NCBI RefSeq assembly: GCF_963678635.1
Contig: NW_026970910.1
Coordinates: forward strand, 1 to 64,000
DNA length: 64,000 nt
Direction of reading: 5' to 3'
Source of the DNA: Symsagittifera roscoffensis
Taxonomy: Eukaryota > Xenacoelomorpha > Acoela > Convolutidae
Position numbers and translations under genes: made by a program. Below the pieces are notes generated by a model, which was not told the DNA's origin, made no database searches, and saw only the letters and a program-made list of their open reading frames with translations. Each line of letters opens with the position of its first letter. The stretch's first letter is position 1. Shown here in pieces: positions 18,494 to 31,300 of this stretch.

Positions 18494-18901
18494 TGAGTTA
18501 GGACTGGAGTGTAACTCATAGAGTAATTTCGGATAGGGTACACCGTCTGCTCGTCACGCTATCTTATTTTCGGCCGGATAGATTCGTGCAACTTCTTAGT
18601 CTAATACCGATCCTAATCTTACTCTTATACTATCTAGTCTCAGGTTGTTTAACTAGTCTCTGCTAGGCTCAATAGATCTAGGGTATACTGGTTTATTGCG
18701 GCTGCTGAAGTGCTCGGGAGAGTCCAACTAATTTCTAAGTTAAATTCAAATCTCTCTGGTGCTGAAATTACAAGTAACTTCAGCACTTACAAATAAGTGG
18801 GTTGTTAGTTAGATGGATCATGATTGGTTAATATTAAATACTTTACATTGGTAAAACATTTAATTTATCCAATCATAAAATATAGTTTAGATCAGGTTCC
18901 A
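18494..18901 (-). repeat. 5' LTR of the retroelement, 408 bp
   Basis: Complete LTR. On the minus strand it starts TGGAACC at 18901 and ends CTAACTCA at 18494. CCAATC/ATTGG motifs and AT-rich TATA-like stretches lie in its first 90 bases, so it probably carries the promoter, but the transcription start cannot be fixed by eye. The sequence beyond 18902 is host DNA. Confidence 0.93.
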
Positions 18902-19569
18902 CAATTGCAACTAAAACTCAAACTGATGCATCAGTTCCGCATCAAATTAAGTAACTATTTTAATTGCTCATGCTAAACGACACGCATGCAAATCGCTACA
19001 TCCCCATCTGTAGACCATGAACATTTTTCTAGTGATCTCAAAGCGAAAAAGTAATGCTACATTTTTATGTTCGGTTGCCATTTTTCAGTTGCCTGGCTTT
19101 TCGGCTTGACGCTTGCTAAAAATAATTTCACCGCACTGTCTGTGACCTGAGGCGGAATAGTTGATTACAACAGTAAAGTAGTCGCGTAAAAAAGAAATCA
19201 AGCTTTAGCTCTAATACTCTCTCGTAGTTAATAGCCCTTTCGCCTTTCTGTCTGTCTCGTTTATTATCGCAATCAAATTAACTCCCATCAATGAAATTGC
19301 TCTTTCAGCTGAAGAGGCCTTGAGGGGACAGCTCTATTGCTTCAGTGATTGATACAATCGGCCAATAAAGTTCGAAGTATTTAGATCATCAGTCTTAGAC
19401 GTATGTCTTTAAAGCCATGAACGATAATCATTTTAATGCAAATAATTGATAATTGTCAAAATCGAGAAACTAACTCAATTAATTGAAATAAGGGCTCTTT
19501 CTAACTATATCCCCCTTTTCTAAAAGGGGGAAGATACGTTACTAGGTATGAAATTCTCATATGCTTAAT

Positions 19570-19900
19570 TCAGGGGTGGATCTAGGATTTTCTCGAGGGG
19601 GGAGGGGAGGGCGGGTTTTGAAAAAATGTCAAAAATTTATCGACCTTTTTTTTTTAGGTCGACCATATTGATTTTCTGAGCTCTTCTAAATCTCTATAAA
19701 TACCCCATTTTGACTATTTTGCGCCGCACGCAAAATTTTGAAAAAAAACACGCAAAAAAAAAGTTTTTAAGCAATTTTTGGAAAACTGACCCAAAAATCG
19801 CGTTTAGGGAGCACCCTTTAGGTCGGCAGGGGGTATAATTCCTGAGAGAAGAAGTGACCGCCCCCACTCCCCCCGCCCCTCCTCCCTAATACCGCTGGCG
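19570..19900. mobile_element. hAT-like MITE, about 330 bp
   Basis: Begins CAGGGGTGGATCTAGG at 19571 and ends, read inverted, as CCAGCGGTATTAGGG, an imperfect terminal inverted repeat of the CAGGGG type common in hAT elements. The 8-bp string TGCTTAAT flanks it on both sides (19562-19569, 19901-19908), the duplication size expected for hAT, though a base or two off the exact ends. No transposase inside. G/C-rich strand-biased runs near both ends. Confidence 0.55.
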
Positions 19901-20869
19901 TGCTTAATCGTTGATATATTTCTTTATAGGGAGGGGGATATTCGTTAGTATAAGTACCCGAGGGGGAACATAGTTAAAGAGATTCGAAATAAGTTTCAAG
20001 TAATTGACTTCTTCTTTCCCAATTGAATATTCTCAACCCCTGGTCTTATTTTGTAGATACTGGGCCGAGGTTGAGGTTTTACGCTTAAGTTCTCATTGTC
20101 CCAAACATTGCCAGTTGGTGCGAAAAGCTCGTCCGCCCTCGACCCAATTCAGATCTATTTCGACCAGCTCTGTCATATTGAAGCTTTTTAGCTGGCCGCC
20201 GGGTCAAGATATTTGTATCAATTTTAAGTAATTTCTTCAGTTTCGAGTGGTTTCTAAAGACGTTACATCCAATCAATAGTTTATTTGGACATACAGCAAT
20301 TTGAAAGCTTTTTAAAAATAAATTTGTGACGTTAATTGATGAATTTTACCAGGGATTCTGAGAAACTTATCTAAAATCGACAGTTGCTCATATTACTAAA
20401 AATCTAATTTTTTTTGCTAATTGTTGGGCTGACTGAAATTGTATTTAGCTGATCGCTTTTGCCTCACATAAACTTCTGCGAAAGTGGTAAAAATCATTCT
20501 GAAGAGGATTTCAGCGCATCATCATCTCGACGGTTAATTTAAATGAACTGTTGATAGTTTTGCTCAAGTTCATGGCATATGACTCGTTAAACCTTCGAAA
20601 ACAATAAACTTTCCCACGAGCTAACCAGTTTTTGAATGACATCTCGAACGAAGTTCAAAACTAATGATGTTTGTTCTTAGAAGATATGTTTTGGTTGAAG
20701 CATATTAGCAGCATGTTTTTTTTGGTTATATAATTCAACAAAATACGCAAACAAAGAAACTGTTCGTATCATAGAAAAAGTTCTGTATTCTGAGAAACAT
20801 GAATCTAGGCCAAAAATACAAAAAAAGTTTGAAAATGATTTTGAGATTTTTCTCAATTTTTCTTTACAC

Positions 20870-21690
20870 GCCATAAAAAAGACAAGACGATAAATTTTGC
20901 GCATAGTAACAATAAGGACAACACAGCCTGCACTAAATTTAATTTGAATGAATACTGAGACAGATTTTTTTGCCGTGTGCGCTTTGTAATGCCAATTATT
21001 AACTGCCTCAAGCTGGTTAATTTGAAATCCCCGTTTTGTCTCAAAAGATAATCACCGGCGAATTGTTTTTAAAATTTGAGTTCAAGGCTTCAATTTTTTT
21101 CAGATAATGTTAAGAAATTGGCAAAAAATGGCTAATTATAAAAACCAAATCGAGTAGAAAGATTCCGTCCGTCACTTTCTTCAAAAATCTTAACAAAAAA
21201 AACAAGACTGCTCTCGTATATCAAAGCAAAGCCCTGAATGTTCCGACTGCTTTTAAGATCAATTGAAGTGTTGTTTTTTGATTAATTGATAAAATAATTG
21301 AGAAAAAAAGATCTTTTTCTCTTTTTTTTCTTCATTTTATTCCTCCACGCGCTATGTAAAATACTAAGGGTGTGTTTAGCGTCTCCTATTGTAATAATAG
21401 GATTAAATTGCTGCCTCAATTCGATTTGAAACGCATTAATTCGCATCTTACGCGTGTTATAAGTACGCAAATTTTGGCACTAAAATTATCCCAAATTGTC
21501 AAAATGAGCAATTTTCAATTGCCCGTAATTTTACGAAAAATAATCACAGCTGAAATATCTTTTTGAGTTTGAGCTAAAAAATAACAATATTTCTCAGATA
21601 TCGAAAACTGACTGAATCAAAAAACCACACTAAGCATAAATATTCCGCTCTTTCTTCGAAAGTCGGAACAATTAACTGCGGCCACCTGTT
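20870..21690. repeat. Dispersed repeat family, copy 1
   Basis: Shares ordered motifs with 42220-43120 and 45560-45990: ACTGCTCTCGTAT followed by GCAAAGCCCTGAATGTTCCG (21209-21248), CACGCGCTATGTAAAA, a TGCCTCAATTCGATTTG block, ACGCGTGTTATAAGTACG and a final GAAAGTCGGAACAATTA. No coding capacity recognised. It may be a non-autonomous transposon; the ends were not defined. Confidence 0.45.
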
Positions 21691-22510
21691 CTTCAGTCAA
21701 TGGGGGTTGCATTTTGAAAAAAGTTGGACCGCTATATTTCACACTTTATAAATTATTCAACCTGTTACAGCATCAGCGAAAAAATAAAAAAATTCTAAAT
21801 TGAATTGAGGCTTGAAATTTTCTGTTACCAAAACGTTACCAGGCTCAAGAAGAATCGTTTTGTACTTCACATGATGTGTGGGTTGACAAAATTAAATTAA
21901 AAAATCTAATAAAAAATAGATTGTTTTTTCATTTTTTTGGACATTTTTTTCTAGACCATTAAACTTTTCGTTGACGTTAAAGGGAATTCGAATGATTCAG
22001 GGCTCTGTCCTCATACGAGCAGTTGTTTTCTAGCTTTAAAGTAGCTGCAATCAAGTTTTGGTTCTCTACAAGACCTTTTTTCATTGACTTCAGTAGTACT
22101 TGCAGCTTGGATTTTTGTTGCTACTTTTGGAGAGATTAAGTCTAGAAAAAAATGCTAGTTTTGATTGTTTAATGAATTTTTTGAGCGATAATGACCTGTT
22201 TTTTTTTTGCTGTAATCGTAAAAGTTTTTTTTCGACCGTGCTTATTGAAAATGTGCATGTCAGCCATGCTCCAATAACTAAGACATGAAACCGCGGCCTG
22301 GAATTGAGAAAAAATGGTTTCATCAAATTAATGGGAATGCATTTTTTTGGGCACAATTTATACATGTATCAGGACAAATTTACCGCATTAAATTCTTCAG
22401 CAAATAATTCGGCAAATAATTTTTTCGGCAATTAAATATGATCAGAAATCGCAAAATTATCTAGAGCAATGGGAGAAAAATGAGCAGAAGAGTTCAAATG
22501 GGCAAATAGT

Positions 22511-24212
22511 TCAAAAGCATACTTTTGTTAGTAAAATTAGCAATAATTTTACGTATGGCAAGGAAGTTTGTAAAGAGCGGCTGCTTAATTAAATTACTCG
22601 AAACGTTGCATTTGCTTATCATGATTTCTGATTAATCTTCATCGAGACTTTCGGTATTGAATGGCTTAGAATTTAAAAACTGTTGCTATTTTCTGAAGTT
22701 TCTTTTCAATTTACGCGTGTTATGCTTAGTGCCACCTGAAAGTGTTTCCTTTGCACTAAAGTGGAACTAATCCCAATAATCTCCCAGTTTATTTGAGGAG
22801 GAGAAGGCGAGAAGGTTGAAGTTGAACAAAATTGGTTTATTGCTAAATACAGGTATAAAGAATATAAAGTTAGTCGTTTAAAGAATCAGTGGGTCAATTA
22901 TCGTGAAGTTGTGGTGTTTTGAAAAGTTTCACTTGTTTCAAGAAACTTTTTTATCAAATGGCTCAATAGTTTTCAGTTCCGAAATTTCAGTAGTCTTTTC
23001 AGATGATTTCCGATAATTTGTGCGAAACTTGCGCATATTTCTTAAGTTTGGGCGCTTTTTTTTCAACAAAAATTTGTAGCCCAACAAAAGCAGAGTTTTT
23101 CAATTAAGTGAAACTGGATGAGCCTGAAGGTCAGATTTAGGGGATGCTCGCTTTTCCTCAGGTGTTAGACTCTTTCGCCACTCGATGGTTTTTTGTTGCT
23201 TTTTTGTCAAAAAAGCTATTTCAGAGCTATTTCGCGCTGAAAAAAAACTTTTTCGCTCAGAACTTTCCACAAAAAGGCCAAAATCAGCCTTTTTGTCCTT
23301 TATTTTCCAAATATTTACCAGCGGCGCAAAGCATTATGGCTATTTTCAAGTTTCACAAATTCGAAAGCATACTATTGTTAGTAAAATTAGCAATAATTTT
23401 ACGTATGGCAAGGAAGTTTGTAAAGAGCGGCTGCTTAATTAAATTACTCGAAACGTTGCATTTGCTTATCATGATTTCTGATTAATCTTCATCGAGACTT
23501 TCGGTATTGAATGGCTTAGAATTTAAAAACTGTTGCTATTTTCTGAAGTTTCTTTTCAATTTACGCGTGTTATGCTTAGTGCCACCTGAAAGTGTTTCCT
23601 TTGCACTAAAGTGGAACTAATCCCAATAATCTCCCAGTTTATTTGAGGAGGAGAAGGCGAGAAGGTTGAAGTTGAACAAAATTGGTTTATTGCTAAATAC
23701 AGGTATAAAGAATATAAAGTTAGTCGTTTAAAGAATCAGTGGGTCAATTATCGTGAAGTTGTGGTGTTTTGAAAAGTTTCACTTGTTTCAAGAAACTTTT
23801 TTTATCAAATGGCTCAATAGTTTTCAGTTCCGAAATTTCAGTAGTCTTTTCAGATGATTTCCGATAATTTGTGCGAAACTTGCGCATATTTCTTAAGTTT
23901 GGGCGCTTTTTTTCAACAAAAATTTGTAGCCCAACAAAAGCAGAGTTTTTCAATTAAGTGAAACTGGATGAGCCTGAAGGTCAGATTTAGGGGATGCTCG
24001 CTTTTCCTCAGGTGTTAGACTCTTTCGCCACTCGATGGTTTTTTGTTGCTTTTTTGTCAAAAAAGCTATTTCAGAGCTATTTCGCGCTGAAAAAAAAACT
24101 TTTTCGCTCAGAACTTTCCACAAAAAGGCCAAAATCAGCCTTTTTGTCCTTTATTTTCCAAATATTTACCAGCGGCGCAAAGCATTATGGCTATTTTCAA
24201 GTTTCACAAATT
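22511..24212. repeat. Tandem duplication, two copies of an 850-bp unit
   Basis: 22511-23360 and 23361-24212 are nearly identical at an 850-bp offset (for example ACGTATGGCAAGGAAG at 22551 and 23401), with small indels in A/T runs. On the minus strand each copy contains AATAAACC followed by AATAAACTGGGAGATTATTGGG, which recalls retroelement LTR ends, but no TG...CA boundaries or coding remnants were found. Confidence 0.85.
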
Positions 24213-27200
24213 CTTCATAAATTAAAGTTTAACATTATTTATATGGGTCATTTAAAGCTTGAAGAATTGTGTTGCAGCAAGAGGGGAAACTGAAAAAAGC
24301 CTATACCTTAATTAAAACCTTAATTAGAAGGAAAAAGTTTCGAAGTTAATGGAAGATAATTCGAACCAAATCTGATAAGTTTTGAAGAGCAGTTTTCTTT
24401 TGTTACTAAAAGTGATCAAATGTTATAGTTTATATGTTTGGAGCAGCGGTATCCCCTTTAGCACTGTATTACAATATATATCTGCCTGACCAATCCTGAA
24501 ATCGTTTTAGAGATGTTTTTATACTTCTGTGTTTCGTGTCCGACCTTCAAGGCGTCAAAGCATCAAGCGCGAAAATACTACTTGGAGGGTGGAACATGTA
24601 AAAAAAACACTTTTTTTCAGCCCAAGCCATTCAACACTTGCCTTAAACGTCATGATTGGTTTGCGTTCTATAAATGATTGCCAGCAGACTAAAAAAAAAC
24701 AAGTTTTAATGCTTCTGTAGAGCTCAAAACATCAATATGATCGATTTATTGTATAGCTTTCGAGAAAACGCCGACTCAAAATAACTAGCCTTAAAACTGA
24801 AGCAAAAACATTTTGAAAGTCTGGTTTTTTTCAGGGTTAGCCCTAGTACTGTATCATTATACGAACTGAATAAATAATGCTGAAGAATAAATCGCACCAT
24901 AGACATGCAAAATGGTTCAAACTGAAAAACAGCATGATAATAATTGAATGATTTCTGAAGAGCAGACACCAAATGCACCAAAAAAAGTAGCGAATAATTT
25001 AAATTTTATCGGTAATGATTACTAAGAGAAAACTTTGGAAGACCTTATTCAAAGCGTTTGAAAAGTAGGAAGAGATAAAGCGCGCGATTGAACAGAAATC
25101 CAAAAGAGGGAATCAAAGCCCTGCGAGCCAATCAAAGCCTGTCAGTATACAAACTCGATTTAAAACGAGAAATTCAAACATGACTGTGCTAGAAAAACTG
25201 ACAAATTAATCTCAAAAGAAGGGCATAAATTGAGATTCAGGATATTCACTTGATTCTCCATTCTCTAGGTTAGTTGATGACTCCGCGTTTTTCCTGACTT
25301 TAGTAACAATTAGTGCTTTTCAAAGACACTCTAGGTTGAAAACACGCGGCGTCCAAGTTATAGCACACATTTTGCTCAAGACGATTGCAGTTGACAGGAA
25401 AACCATCAATTTGAGGATACATTTTTAGTCAAATCAAAGCACTTTTCCCTAAGAATTTGTTTTTTGTTATCGACATTGTGATTGATATGTTTCTTATAAA
25501 CTCTTCCAATTTTGATGACTAGCTTAGATCATGAACTTACCTAAGTGCATCATAAAAAAATGGCGATTATAAAATGAATGAAAATGTCTTGAACTTTCCG
25601 CGAGACTTTGTTTTTGTAATCGATAATATTCCAGATAAATTTGTTAGCAATTCTTTTGCATTTGATGATTAAATTGGATCATGAACTATTTGAAGTGTGT
25701 GAAAATAATTAGCGAATATCAAAAACGCGAAAATGTCTCGAGCCCTAATTAGAAGGAAAATATCTTAAATTTAATATAAAATATCTCGAACCAAATCTGA
25801 AAAGAATTTGAAGAGAATTTTTCGTTAGTTACTTAAGTGGTCAAATGTTAAAGTTTAATAGTTTCGAGGGCTTAGGTAGCAGCGGTATCCCCATTAGCAT
25901 TGTATTAGAGAAATATCTGCCTGACCAATCCTGAAGTTTCAGAATTCTAGAGATGTATTTTTTGGTGGGTTTCCTGTCCGGTTTTCAATGCCTCAATACG
26001 TCAAGCCAGACTATTCTATTACAGAAAAAAAACAATTTTTTTTAGCAAAAGCCTTCCAAATTTTGCCTTAAACGTCATGATTGGTTTGTGTTCTCTAATT
26101 AATTGCCTGCAGACTAGAAATACAATTTTTTGATGCTTTGTTAGAGCTCAAAATATCATTTTGATTGAACTGTTATACAGGTTTTGAAAAAATAATGCCT
26201 GGAAATAACTAGCCTTAACGTTGAGGCAAAATTATTTTGAAAATTTGGGCTTTTAGTTAGTTAGCCCTAGTGTTGCAATAAACTTTTTAAATACTGATGA
26301 AGAAAAATTTGCGCTTAAGAAAAAGCAAAGAGATTCGAACCAAAAAATGACATGATACTCCCTCAATGATTTTTGAAGATCAGACAGCAAACACAACAAA
26401 AAAGAGCAAATAACCAAAAGATTTAACTGTAAAAAATAATAGGAGGAAACTTTGCAAGATCCTATCCAAAAATTTTGAAAAGTAGAAAAAGATGAAGCCC
26501 AAAATCGAACAGAAATTAAAGAGAGCGAATCAAACCCCTGTCAGAAAAAGCTCGATTTCAAACGAGAAAAGCAAAAATAACTGTCCTTGCAAAAGTAACA
26601 AGTTGCACCCAAGAGAAGAGCAGAAACTGAGAGCCAGTATGATAACTTGATCCTTCAGTGCCCAGGTGATTTTTTTCGATTCTACATTTGTCACTGACTT
26701 CAGAAACAATTAGTGTTTTCCAAAAACCTTTTTTGTTGAAAGCAAGCGGTGACCATTGGATCGCACTAAGTTTCGCTCTTTAAAATTTTTTTACATTTGA
26801 CGGGAAAAAATCCAAATAGAATTCTTTTTTCGATCAAGTCAAAGCTTTTTCCGCAAGACTTTGTTTTTGTTACCAATTATATTCCTGATAATTTTCTTAG
26901 AAATTCTTTTTCATTTGATGATTAAATTGGAATATGAACGTATTGAAGTGTGTGAAAATAATTAGCGATTATCAAAAACGCGAAAACCTCTCGAGCCCTA
27001 ATTAGAAGGAAAATATCCTAAGCTTAATGGAAAATATCTCGAACAAAATCTGAAAAAATTTTAAAGAGAAAATTTCGTTACTTACTAAAGTTGCCAAATG
27101 TTAAAGTTTATATGTTTGGAGGGCTTAGGTAGCAGCGCTAACCCCATTAGCATGGTATTAAAGAAATATCTGCCTGACCAATCCTGAAGTTTCAGATTTC

Positions 27201-28357
27201 TAGAGATGTAATTTTTGGTGGTTTCCTGTCCGGTTTTCAAGGCCTCAATACGTTAAGCCAGACTATTCTATTACGGAGAGTCGAACATGTGGAAAGAAAA
27301 AACATTTTTTTTTAGCCAAAGCCTTCCAAATTTTGCTTTAAACGTCATGATTGGTTTGTGTTCTCTAATTAATTGCCTGCAGACTAGAAATACAATCTTT
27401 TGATGCTTTGTTAGAGCTCGAAAAATCATTTTGATTGAACTATTAAAAAAGTTTTGAAACAATACCGGCTGGAAATAACTAGCCTTAACGTTGAGGCAAA
27501 ATTATTTTGAAAATTTGGGCTTTTAAGTAGTTAGCCCTAGTGTTGCAAAAAACTTAGTAAATAATGATGAAGAAAAATTTGCGCTTAAGAAATGCAAAGA
27601 GATTCGAACCAAAAAAGGACATGATACTCCCTCAATGATTTTTGATGATCAGCCACCAAATACACCAAGAAAAAGATAAACCCCGAAATCGAACAGAAAT
27701 TAAAGAGAGCGAATCAAACCCCTGTCAGAAAAAGCTCGATTTCAAACGAGAAAAGCAAAAATGACTGTCCTTGCAAAAGTAACATGTTACTCCCAAGAGA
27801 AGGGCAGAAACTGAGAATCAGTATGATAACTTGATCCTCCAGTCCCCACGTCACTGACTTCAGAAACAATTAGGGTTTTCCAAAAACCTTTTTTGTTGAA
27901 AGCAAGCAGTGTCCATTGGATCGCACAAGCTTCGTTCTTTAAAATTTTTTTTTATTTGACGGGAAAAAGATCCAATGAGAATTCTTTTTTGATCAAGTCA
28001 AAGCTTTTTCCGCAAGACTTTGTTTTTGTAATCGATTAAATTCCAGATAATTTTCGTAGAAATTCTTATTTATTTGATGATTAAATTGGATCATGAACTT
28101 ATCGAAGTGTGTGAAAATAATTAGCGATTATCAAAAACGCGAAAACGTCTCGAGCCCTAATTAGAAGGAAAATATCTTAAAATTAACGGAAAATATCTCA
28201 AACAAAATCTGAAAAAATTTTGAAGAAAAGTTTTCGTTAGTTACTAAAGTTGTCAAATGTTAAAGTTTAAATGTTTGGAGGGCTTAGGTAGGAGTGGTAT
28301 CCCCTTTAGCACTGTAATAAATACATATCTGCCTGACCAATCCTGAATTTCAGAGTT

Positions 28358-31300
28358 CTAGAGATGTATTTTTTTTGGTGTGTTTCCTGTCTGGTTTTCA
28401 AGGCCTCAATACGTCAAGCCAGATTATTCTATTATGGAGAAACGAACATGTTGAAAGAAAAAACAATTTTTTTAAACCAAAGCTTTCCAAATTTTGCTTT
28501 AAACTTCATGATTGGTTTGTGTTCTCTAACTAATTGCCTGCAGACTAGAAAAACAATCTTTTGATGCTTTGGTAGAGCTCGAAATATCATTTTGATTGAA
28601 ATATTATGAAGGTTTTGAAAAAATACCGCCTAGAAATAACTAGCCGTAAGGTTAAGGCAAAACTATTTTGAAAATTTGGGTTTTTAGTTAGTTGGCTTTT
28701 GTGTTGCAATAAACTTATTTAATAATGGTGAAGAAAAATTTGCGCTTAAGAAATGCAAAATGATTCGAACCAAAAAATGACATGATACTCCCTCAATGAT
28801 TTTTGAAGATCAGACACCAAATACACCAAGAAAAAGATAAGGCCCAAAATCGAACAGTAAATAAAGAGAGCGAATCAAACCCCTGTCAGAAAAAGCTCGA
28901 TTTCAAACGAGAAAAGCAAAAATGACTGTCCTTGCAAAAGTAACATGTTACTCCCAAGAGAAGGGCAGAAACTGAGAATCAGTATGATAACCTAATCCTC
29001 CAGTCCCCAGGTTAGTTTTTTTGATTCTACATTTGTCACTGACTTCAGGAACAATTAGTGTTTTCCAAAAAACTTTTTGTTTGTTGAAAACAAGCGGTGT
29101 CCATTGGATCGCACAAGTTTCGCTCTTTAAATCTTTTTTATATTTGACGGGAAAAAGATCCATTGAGAATTCTTTTTTGATCAAGTCAAAGCTTTTTCCG
29201 CAAGACTTTGTTTTTGTAATCGATTATATTCCAGATAATTTTCTTAGAAATTCTTATTCATTTGATGATTAAATTGGATCATGAACTTATTGTAGTGTGT
29301 GAAAATAATTAGTGATTATCAAAAACGCGAAAACGTCTCGAGCCCTAATTAGAAGGAAAGGTATTTAAATTTAACGGAAAATATCTCAAACAAAATCTGG
29401 AAAAATTTTGAAGAGAAGTTTTTGTTAGGTACTAAAGTTGTCAAATGTTGAGGTTTATATGTTTGGAGGGGTTAGGTAGGAGTGGTATCCCCTTTAGCAC
29501 TGTATTAAATATATATCTGCCTGACCAATCCTGAAGTTTCAGAGTTCTAGAGATGTATTTTTTGGTGTGTTTCCTGTCCGGTTTTCAAGGCCTCAATACG
29601 TTAAGCCCGACTATTCTATTACGGAGAGTCGAACATGTGGTTAGAAAAAACAATTTTTTTTTGGCCAAAGCCTTTCAAATTTTGCCTTAAACTTCATGAT
29701 TGGTTTGTGTTCTCTAACTAATTGCCTGCAAACTAGAAAAACAATCTTTTGATGCTTTGGTAGAGCTCGAAATATCATTTTGATTGAACTACTCTGAAGG
29801 TTTTGAAAAAATACCGCCTAGAAATAACTAGCCTGAAGGTTAAGGCGAAACTATTTTGAAAGTTTGGGTTTTTAGTAAGTTGGCCTTTGTGTTGCAATAA
29901 AGTTATTAAATAATGATGAAGAAAAATTTGCGCCAAGAGATTCGAACCAAAAAATGACATGATACTCCCTCAATGACTTTTGAAGATCAGACACCAAATA
30001 CACCAAGAAAAAGATAAAGCTCGAAATCGAACAGAAATTAAAGAGAGCGAATCAAACCCCTGTCAGAAAAAACTCGATTTCAAACGAGAAAAGCAAAAAT
30101 GACTGTCCTTGCAAAAGTAACATGTTACTCCCAAGAGAAGGGCAGAAACTGAGAATCAGTATGATAACCTAATCCTCCAGTCCCCAGGTTAGTTTTTTTG
30201 ATTCTACATTTGTCACTGACTTCAGGAACAATTAGTGTTTTCCAAAAACCTTTTTTGTTGAAAGCAAGCGGTGACCATTGGATCGCACTAAGTTTCGCTC
30301 TTTAAAATTTTTTTACATTTGCTGGGAAAAAATCCAAATAGAATTCTTTTTTGATCAAGTCAAAGCTTTTTCCGCAAGACTTTGTTTTTGTAATCGATTA
30401 AATTCCAGATAATTTTCGTAGAAATTCTTATTTATTTGATGATTAAATTGGATCATGAACTTATTGAAGTGTGTGAAAATAATTAGCGATTATCAAAAAC
30501 GCGAAAACGTCTCGAGCCCTAATTAGAAGGAAAATATCTTAAATTTAACGGAAAATATCTCAAACAAAATCTGAAAAAATTTTGAAGAAAAGTTTTCGTT
30601 AGTTACTAAAGTTGTCAAATGTTAAAGTTTAAATGTTTGGAGGGCTTAGGTAGGAGTGGTATCCCCTTTAGCACTGTAATAAATACATATCTGCCTGACC
30701 AATCCTGAATTTCAGAGTTCTAGAGATGTATTTTTTTTTGGTGTGTTTCCTGTCCGGTTTTCAAGGCCTCAATACGTCAAGCCAGATTATTCTATTATGG
30801 AGAAACGAACATGTTGAAAGAAAAAACAATTTTTTTAAACCAAAGCTTTCCAAATTTTGCTTTAAACTTCATGATTGGTTTGTGTTCTCTAACTAATTGC
30901 CTGCAGACTAGAAAAACAATCTTTTGATGCTTTGGTAGAGCTCGAAATATCATTTTGATTGAAATATTATGAAGGTTTTGAAAAAATACCGCCTAGAAAT
31001 AACTAGCCGTAAGGTTAAGGCAAAACTATTTTGAAAATTTGGGTTTTTAGTTAGTTGGCTTTTGTGTTGCAATAAACTTATTTAATAATGGTGAAGAAAA
31101 ATTTGCGCTTAAGAAATGCAAAATGATTCGAACCAAAAAATGACATGATACTCCCTCAATGATTTTTGAAGATCAGACACCAAATACACCAAGAAAAAGA
31201 TAAAGCCCAAAATCGAACAGTAAATAAAGAGAGCGAATCAAACCCCTGTCAGAAAAAGCTCGATTTCAAACGAGAAAAGCAAAAATGACTGTCCTTGCAA

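Larger units (their letters stand above)
1..18901 (-). mobile_element. Giant Ty3/gypsy-type LTR retroelement with envelope-like gene, about 18.9 kb
   Basis: Direct terminal repeats at 1-407 and 18494-18901 enclose minus-strand genes in the order basic ORF, Gag-Pol, two small membrane ORFs, an ATG-less frame, Env-like glycoprotein and a 597-residue ORF. Pol order is protease, RT, RNase H, integrase, as in Ty3/gypsy (Metaviridae). The RT box is YLDD, the integrase has D-D-35-E, and a GPY/F module follows it. The visible LTRs differ at one base of 407 and no main frame is broken, so the copy is young and possibly competent. The left end lies one base outside the window, so the target-site duplication cannot be checked. 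Most metaviruses are 5-10 kb, so this element is unusually long and gene-rich. The size comparison is family knowledge; current activity is inference. Confidence 0.95.
18902..22510. other. Intergenic host DNA with repeat debris
   Basis: No exon with coding character and splice signals was seen. It holds a hAT-like MITE and one copy of a dispersed repeat family (listed separately). A short GC-richer patch near 20055-20215 has an open frame but no recognisable protein. Confidence 0.5.

Noticed and set aside
20004..20231. Possible host exon in a GC-richer patch
   Set aside because: Open frame without matching splice sites or recognisable protein; could be repeat-derived.
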